Shown here: positions 12,476 through 16,573 of the stretch, piece by piece
Numbering within the stretch: position 1 is the first letter of the stretch
Layout of the letters: each line of letters starts with the position of its first letter
From: Candidatus Dadabacteria bacterium
Lineage (GTDB): Bacteria > Desulfobacterota_D > UBA1144 > Nemesobacterales > UBA2774
Length of the DNA stretch: 16,573 nucleotides
Assembly (NCBI GenBank): GCA_003229065.1
Contig: QIHJ01000246.1
Coordinates: 1 to 16,573 of the forward strand
Direction: 5' to 3'
Translations under genes and position numbers: made by a program
Notes under the pieces: generated by a model
Database searches by the model: none
Told to the model about the DNA's origin: nothing
What the model saw: only the letters and a program-made list of their open reading frames with translations

Positions 12476-13861
12476 ATGTACGTGAGAATTCTGGGAATAT
12501 TTTGTTTAGTAATATCTATATGTTTCAGCAGTTTTGCAGAAGAAGGGGTCGAGATAAAGCCCCGGTCCTTAGGAAAAGATATAAAGTCTTTTCATTCAGA
12601 GAACGGGGATGAAAAATTTACAATTCCCGAAGATTTCGATGAACCGACAGGGGCAATAACGCTAAGTCAAGCCCTTACTCTCGCTCTGGTTAGAAACCCT
12701 GAGCTAAGAGCGTTTTCGTGGGAAGTACGAGCACGTGAATCAATGGCACTGCAAGCGGGACTGCCGCCTAATCCCGAGATCAGCTTTGAGTTTGAGGACT
12801 TTGGAGGCACCGGCTCGGTAGAGGGGTTTGACGGGGTCGAAGCAACGATCCGCCTGAGCCAGCTTGTCCCGCTGGGCGGTAAGCTCTCTAAAAGAAGAAA
12901 AGTAGCTGCTTTTAACACTGACCTCGCTGCGTGGGACTATGAAGCCGTAAGGCTCAATGTGCTAACTCAAACTGCTCTTGCGTTTCTGAATTTGCTTGCA
13001 ACACAAGAACGGCTTGCTCTGGACTTGGAGTTGGTGAGCTTAGCTGAAAAAGTTCACACTGTGGTTTCAGAGCGGGCCCGCGCTGGAGAAATCTCACCTA
13101 TACAGGCAAAAAGGTCTAAGGTAGCCCTCTCCCAAACTGAAATAGAATTAGAGCGAACCAAACGAGAACTTGAAGCCGCTAAGACGCAACTGGCCTCCAG
13201 GTGGGGCAGTCAAAAGCCTCAGTTTGAAGAAGTAAAAGGCAACCTCGATTCTATCACATCAATACCGACATTCCAAAATTTATCGGATCTACTTTCACAA
13301 AACCCAGATATTGCCCGTTGGGCAACTGAAATGAAACAAAGGGAAGCAACCCTGAAGCTTACGCAAGCAAATGCTATTCCCGATCCCTTTATAAGCGGTG
13401 GTTATCGGCGTATAACTGAACGAGATGATAATGCCTTTGTCGTAGGGTTATCCATCCCGATTCCGATACTGAACCGTAACCAGGGTGCTATTTCGGAAGC
13501 CCGCCGCAGATTGAAAAAAGCGATTGAAGAGCGAACTAACGCGGAAGTTATTGTTAACGAGGCTCTGGCGGATGCATTCCAAAATTTGTCGGCTTCATAT
13601 GAAGAGGTGATTTTATTAAAAGATGATGTGCTGCCCGAAGCACAGAGCGCATATGAATCAATTTTCGAGGGCTACCGGGAGGGGAAGTTCGCATTGCTTG
13701 ATGTCTTAGACGCCCAGAGAACTGTCTTTGATGCGAGGCTTCAATATATAGAGGCACTGCTCTCGTATCATAGCTCACGGGCAAATGTCGAGCGGCTTAC
13801 TGCTACCCCGATAGAAGAGATAGAAAGTTATAACATACAGAATACCGAGCATCTAAGGTGA
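12476..13861 (+). CDS. czcC: CzcC-type outer membrane efflux protein (TolC family)
   Basis: CzcC/CusC proteins form the outer membrane channel of tripartite heavy-metal RND pumps. The start is placed at ATG 12476 because AGGAGA (12464-12469) lies 6 bases upstream; the frame opens further to TTG at 12452, which lies upstream of that site. The 461 residues begin with a signal peptide (MYVRILGIFCLVISICFSSFA). The TolC-type repeats follow: LSQALTLALVRNPELRAF, IRLSQLVPLGGKLSKRRKVA, and in the second half ISGGYRRITERDDNAFVVGLSIPIPILNRNQG. A long helical segment ends in YREGKFALLDVLDAQRTVFDARLQYIEALLSYH, typical of the family. No lipobox is present. It is the first of three pump genes, with czcB 42 bases downstream. 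Confidence 0.92.
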   Translation: MYVRILGIFCLVISICFSSFAEEGVEIKPRSLGKDIKSFHSENGDEKFTIPEDFDEPTGAITLSQALTLALVRNPELRAFSWEVRARESMALQAGLPPNPEISFEFEDFGGTGSVEGFDGVEATIRLSQLVPLGGKLSKRRKVAAFNTDLAAWDYEAVRLNVLTQTALAFLNLLATQERLALDLELVSLAEKVHTVVSERARAGEISPIQAKRSKVALSQTEIELERTKRELEAAKTQLASRWGSQKPQFEEVKGNLDSITSIPTFQNLSDLLSQNPDIARWATEMKQREATLKLTQANAIPDPFISGGYRRITERDDNAFVVGLSIPIPILNRNQGAISEARRRLKKAIEERTNAEVIVNEALADAFQNLSASYEEVILLKDDVLPEAQSAYESIFEGYREGKFALLDVLDAQRTVFDARLQYIEALLSYHSSRANVERLTATPIEEIESYNIQNTEHLR

Positions 13862-13903
13862 AATATAAAATCCAAATAATTGAGGAGTAAGAGGAACAAT
13901 AAA

Positions 13904-15127
13904 ATGAAAAAAAAATGGGTAATTGCAATTAGCTTAATTTCAATACTTTGTACGTCTCCTTTTCTTACAGGTTGCGGCACGTCTGATTCCAGCAAAACTG
14001 GGGTAAGCGAAGAGGGGCAAGAAGATTCTGTAGACGAACATTCGGAAGAAGAGGGACACCTAAAGCTTTCTCCTGAGGCTCTCAAAACTTTGGATATTAA
14101 GACCGCTCCGGTTGAGCTGCGAAATCTCGGGGGCGAAATCACAACCACGGCCGTTATAGAGCCCGATCAGACGAGAATTGCTCACGTAAGCCTGCGTATC
14201 CCGGGAAGAGCGATAGATATCATAGCCCTTTTGGGGGATCGCGTCGAGAAAGACCAGATTTTGGCTGAGCTCGATAGTATCGAACTCGGTCAGGTAAAGG
14301 CTGATTTCCTTAAAGCCAAGGCGAATCTCCAGGTAGCACATGCAAATTATCGAAGGGAAGACCGTTTGTATAAAAAACTGATAACGTCGGAAAAGGAGTA
14401 TTTGGATGCGAAAGGTGAATTCCTTCGCTCAGAAGCCGAGATGAACTCGGCGCGGGGGACACTCAAACTCTTGGGTCTATCAGATGAGGCAATTAATAAT
14501 CTCAAATGGGGAGAAGGAAAGCATCCACCTTCTCATTTTTCATTACTGGCTCCCATTGACGGGACAGTAGTGGAGCAGCATATCGTTCTGGGAGAGCTCA
14601 TAAAGCCCGAAGATAAACCATACGTCATCGCCGATCTTACGCACCTCTGGATTCAGCTTGATATATATGAGAAAGACCTCGACTGGGTGAAATTGGGTAA
14701 GAACGTGACTATAGAAGTTGATTCTTTCCCGGGTGAACATTTCAATGGGAAGATCGCATATATAAGCGATATAATCGATGAGTCCACACGGACAGCAAAG
14801 GCAAGGGTCGAACTCGATAATCCCGATTACAGACTTAAGCCGGGGATGTTCGCCACCGCAAGAATCTCAACACCCCCTACAGGAGCGACGGAGGTAATTT
14901 CGATACCGAGCTCGGCCATTCAGCAAATACGGGGTAACCCCTCAGCATTTGTCAGGGAGGATGAAAGTAGTTTTGAATTGAGGGAACTCTCTCTCGGTCC
15001 TAAATCCGAGGAATTCGTAGAGGTGATAAGCGGACTTGAAGCAGGCGAGAACGTAGTCACGACAGGAGGGTTTTACCTTAAATCTCTTCTATTAAAAGAA
15101 GAAATGGGCGAAGGACATGCACACTAA
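13904..15127 (+). CDS. czcB: CzcB-type periplasmic adaptor (membrane fusion) lipoprotein
   Basis: This is the adaptor that joins CzcA in the inner membrane to CzcC. The start is set at ATG 13904 with AGAGGA (13890-13895) 8 bases upstream; a TTG at 13880 is in frame but lies upstream of this site. The 407 residues start MKKKWVIAISLISILC and contain the lipobox LTGC with Cys24 as the acylation site. A His/Glu-rich linker (about 38-52) may bind metal. After it come the lipoyl/barrel-sandwich half GRAIDIIALLGDRVEKDQILAEL, an alpha hairpin (about 125-175), the second lipoyl half SLLAPIDGTVVEQHIVLGE and the beta-barrel and membrane-proximal domains. The end GHAH is again histidine-rich. It lies 19 bases upstream of czcA. 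Confidence 0.94.
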   Translation: MKKKWVIAISLISILCTSPFLTGCGTSDSSKTGVSEEGQEDSVDEHSEEEGHLKLSPEALKTLDIKTAPVELRNLGGEITTTAVIEPDQTRIAHVSLRIPGRAIDIIALLGDRVEKDQILAELDSIELGQVKADFLKAKANLQVAHANYRREDRLYKKLITSEKEYLDAKGEFLRSEAEMNSARGTLKLLGLSDEAINNLKWGEGKHPPSHFSLLAPIDGTVVEQHIVLGELIKPEDKPYVIADLTHLWIQLDIYEKDLDWVKLGKNVTIEVDSFPGEHFNGKIAYISDIIDESTRTAKARVELDNPDYRLKPGMFATARISTPPTGATEVISIPSSAIQQIRGNPSAFVREDESSFELRELSLGPKSEEFVEVISGLEAGENVVTTGGFYLKSLLLKEEMGEGHAH

Positions 15128-15146
15128 ATAAGAGGAGTATTTATAA

Positions 15147-16573
15147 ATGTTAAACCAGACACTGGAATTCTCATTAAACAACAGGTTTTTGATTATCGTA
15201 TTCGTTCTTCTGATTATAGGCATCGGTACGCGAGCGATTTTTCAACTTCCGATCGATGCAGTACCTGACGTAACACCCAACCAAGTGCAGATCCTCACCG
15301 ATGCCCCCGGTCTAGGTCCCGTGGAAGTGGAACAGTTCATAACTTTTCCAGTAGAAACCGCAATGTCCGGGCTCCCGGGAATCGAGTCCATACGCTCAGT
15401 CTCGAGGTTTGGCCTCTCAGCGGTGACAGTAACTTTCGAAGAGAGCGTGGAATTCTATTTTGCCCGACGACTTGTTATGGAGCGACTACCTCAGGCACGG
15501 GAGATGATTCCCGAAGGGTTCGGCAGACCGGAGATGGGTCCCATATCAACCGGCTTGGGTGAGGTCTATCAATTCGAAGTAAAAGGCGAAGATTATTCAT
15601 TAATGGAACTCCGCTCGATTTTGGAATGGGACATCGCATTCAAACTTAAATCCGTTCCCGGCGTGGTCGAAGTCAACACATACGGGGGAGAGCTTAAAAC
15701 TTACGAAGTAGGGATCAAGACCGCAAAGCTCGCCTCATATAACCTTCCCATCGACGTGGTTTTCGAGGCTCTTGAGAAAAACAACTCAAATGCCGGAGGT
15801 GGATATATAGAGCGTAACCAGGAGCAGTATCTGATACGAGGCGAAGGGCTTATAAAGGATCTTTCCGACATAGAGAATATAGTAGTAAGCACTAGAAACG
15901 AAGGCACCCCCATATATATAAGGAATATCGCAGAAGTGAAGTTCGCACCAATGGTTAGGCAGGGGGCGGTAACGCGTGACGGAAAAGGGGAAATTGTTAC
16001 CGGCGTTGTAATGATGCTCGTTGGAGAGAACTCAAGGACAGTCGTAAACCGCGTAAAGGAAAGAATCGAGGATATACAAAAATCTCTTCCTCCCGGTGTG
16101 ACTATCGACGCATATTACGATCGCACAGAATTAGTCAAAAAAACTATCAAGACCGTTTCAAAAAACCTCACTGAAGGAGCTCTTCTCGTAATAGTTATTC
16201 TCTTCCTACTGCTGGGGAATTTTAAGGCCGGGCTTATAGTTGCCGTCTCCATCCCTATCTCGATGCTCTTTGCGTTTACGGGAATGAATTATTTCGGCAT
16301 ATCGGGGAACCTAATGAGTCTTGGGGCGATCGACTTCGGACTCATCGTGGACGGCTCTGTGGTGATGGTCGAGAACATAATGCGACACCTGTCCGAAAGA
16401 AAAGATGCAGAACAAGGAATCAGCGGGGGAGCGGGAAGAAGAAAAAGTACTATCGGAATCGTACTCGAATCCGGGAAGGAAGTGGTGCGCCCGATCGTCT
16501 TTGCCGTGGGAATAATCATCATTGTTTACCTCCCGATACTCACACTCAAAGGAGTGGAGGGAAAGATGTTCAC
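15147..16573 (+). CDS. czcA: CzcA-type heavy-metal RND efflux pump, N-terminal part (cut by right edge)
   Basis: This is the proton-driven inner membrane pump of the HME-RND family. The first 475 codons of an expected 1,000 or more are visible. The start ATG has AGAGGAG 9 bases upstream. A first helix (about 14-32) is followed by LPIDAVPDVTPNQVQILTDAPG and the periplasmic porter half with GLPGIESIRSVSRFGLSAVTV. Helices 2-4 start at about residue 345. The TM4 signature is IDFGLIVDGSVVMVEN with Asp396, Asp402 and Glu409. These correspond to the proton-relay residues Asp402, Asp408 and Glu415 of Cupriavidus CzcA. The DFGxxxDG form is that of divalent-cation pumps; CusA-type Cu/Ag pumps lack the first Asp. 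Export of Zn, Co, Cd or Ni is therefore likely, the exact metal being unknown. Confidence 0.95.
   Translation, partial: MLNQTLEFSLNNRFLIIVFVLLIIGIGTRAIFQLPIDAVPDVTPNQVQILTDAPGLGPVEVEQFITFPVETAMSGLPGIESIRSVSRFGLSAVTVTFEESVEFYFARRLVMERLPQAREMIPEGFGRPEMGPISTGLGEVYQFEVKGEDYSLMELRSILEWDIAFKLKSVPGVVEVNTYGGELKTYEVGIKTAKLASYNLPIDVVFEALEKNNSNAGGGYIERNQEQYLIRGEGLIKDLSDIENIVVSTRNEGTPIYIRNIAEVKFAPMVRQGAVTRDGKGEIVTGVVMMLVGENSRTVVNRVKERIEDIQKSLPPGVTIDAYYDRTELVKKTIKTVSKNLTEGALLVIVILFLLLGNFKAGLIVAVSIPISMLFAFTGMNYFGISGNLMSLGAIDFGLIVDGSVVMVENIMRHLSERKDAEQGISGGAGRRKSTIGIVLESGKEVVRPIVFAVGIIIIVYLPILTLKGVEGKMF

Noticed and set aside
10054..16573. Reading the copper chaperones and the RND pump as one copper-resistance island.
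   Set aside because: They are on opposite strands, separated by a tRNA and 700 bases, and the CzcA signature is that of divalent-metal pumps.

Overview
The window is chromosomal DNA of moderate GC from a Gram-negative, probably aerobic bacterium. The evidence is an outer-membrane CzcC-type factor, a periplasmic lipoprotein adaptor, complex I subunit NuoN, and SCO and PCuAC copper chaperones of the kind that load the CuA site of cytochrome c oxidase. The gene families (PurS/PurQ as separate proteins, chromosomal ParAB, bactofilin, a TusA/CysM/JAMM/MoeB cluster) and the palindromic intergenic repeats would suit a Desulfobacterota- or Dadabacteria-like lineage. That placement is a guess; nothing in the window settles it.

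Left part, all minus strand (1-8106). Reading in the direction of transcription from the right: parA-parB-purS-purQ plus a 47-residue one-helix membrane protein that I found in the gap; then a tight four-gene sulfur cluster (TusA-like protein, CysM-like cysteine synthase, JAMM peptidase, MoeB-like E1); then an isolated nuoN; then ftsK, which runs off the left edge. The sulfur cluster looks like the Mycobacterium tuberculosis CysO/CysM/Mec cysteine pathway, but no ubiquitin-like carrier (CysO/ThiS/MoaD) is encoded in it. The TusA-like protein sits where one might be expected.

Centre (8107-8756) is a 650-base non-coding divergent region. It is packed with palindromes and a direct repeat of the kind that is usually dispersed in genomes. 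To its right on the plus strand is a two-gene envelope unit: a membrane-anchored LytM/M23 endopeptidase followed 3 bases later by a bactofilin. These are classic cell-shape partners, here placed back to back with parAB.

Two minus-strand copper genes follow (PCuAC and SCO, 10054-11159), convergent with the bactofilin. Next is an AT-rich, mostly non-coding stretch (11160-11892). It holds a plus-strand -10 box followed by a compact terminator-like hairpin (candidate small RNA or attenuator), a tRNA with anticodon CAT and encoded CCA, and a second hairpin.

Right part, plus strand (11893-16573): an unrecognised exported cysteine-containing protein followed by czcC, czcB and czcA, a tripartite HME-RND heavy-metal efflux system. 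czcA is cut by the right edge. The TM4 signature DFGxxxDG...VEN in CzcA points to divalent cations (Zn/Co/Cd/Ni type) rather than monovalent copper or silver. Several starts are non-ATG (moeB TTG, JAMM GTG, parB TTG), and several were moved to codons supported by a Shine-Dalgarno sequence; this is stated in each entry.
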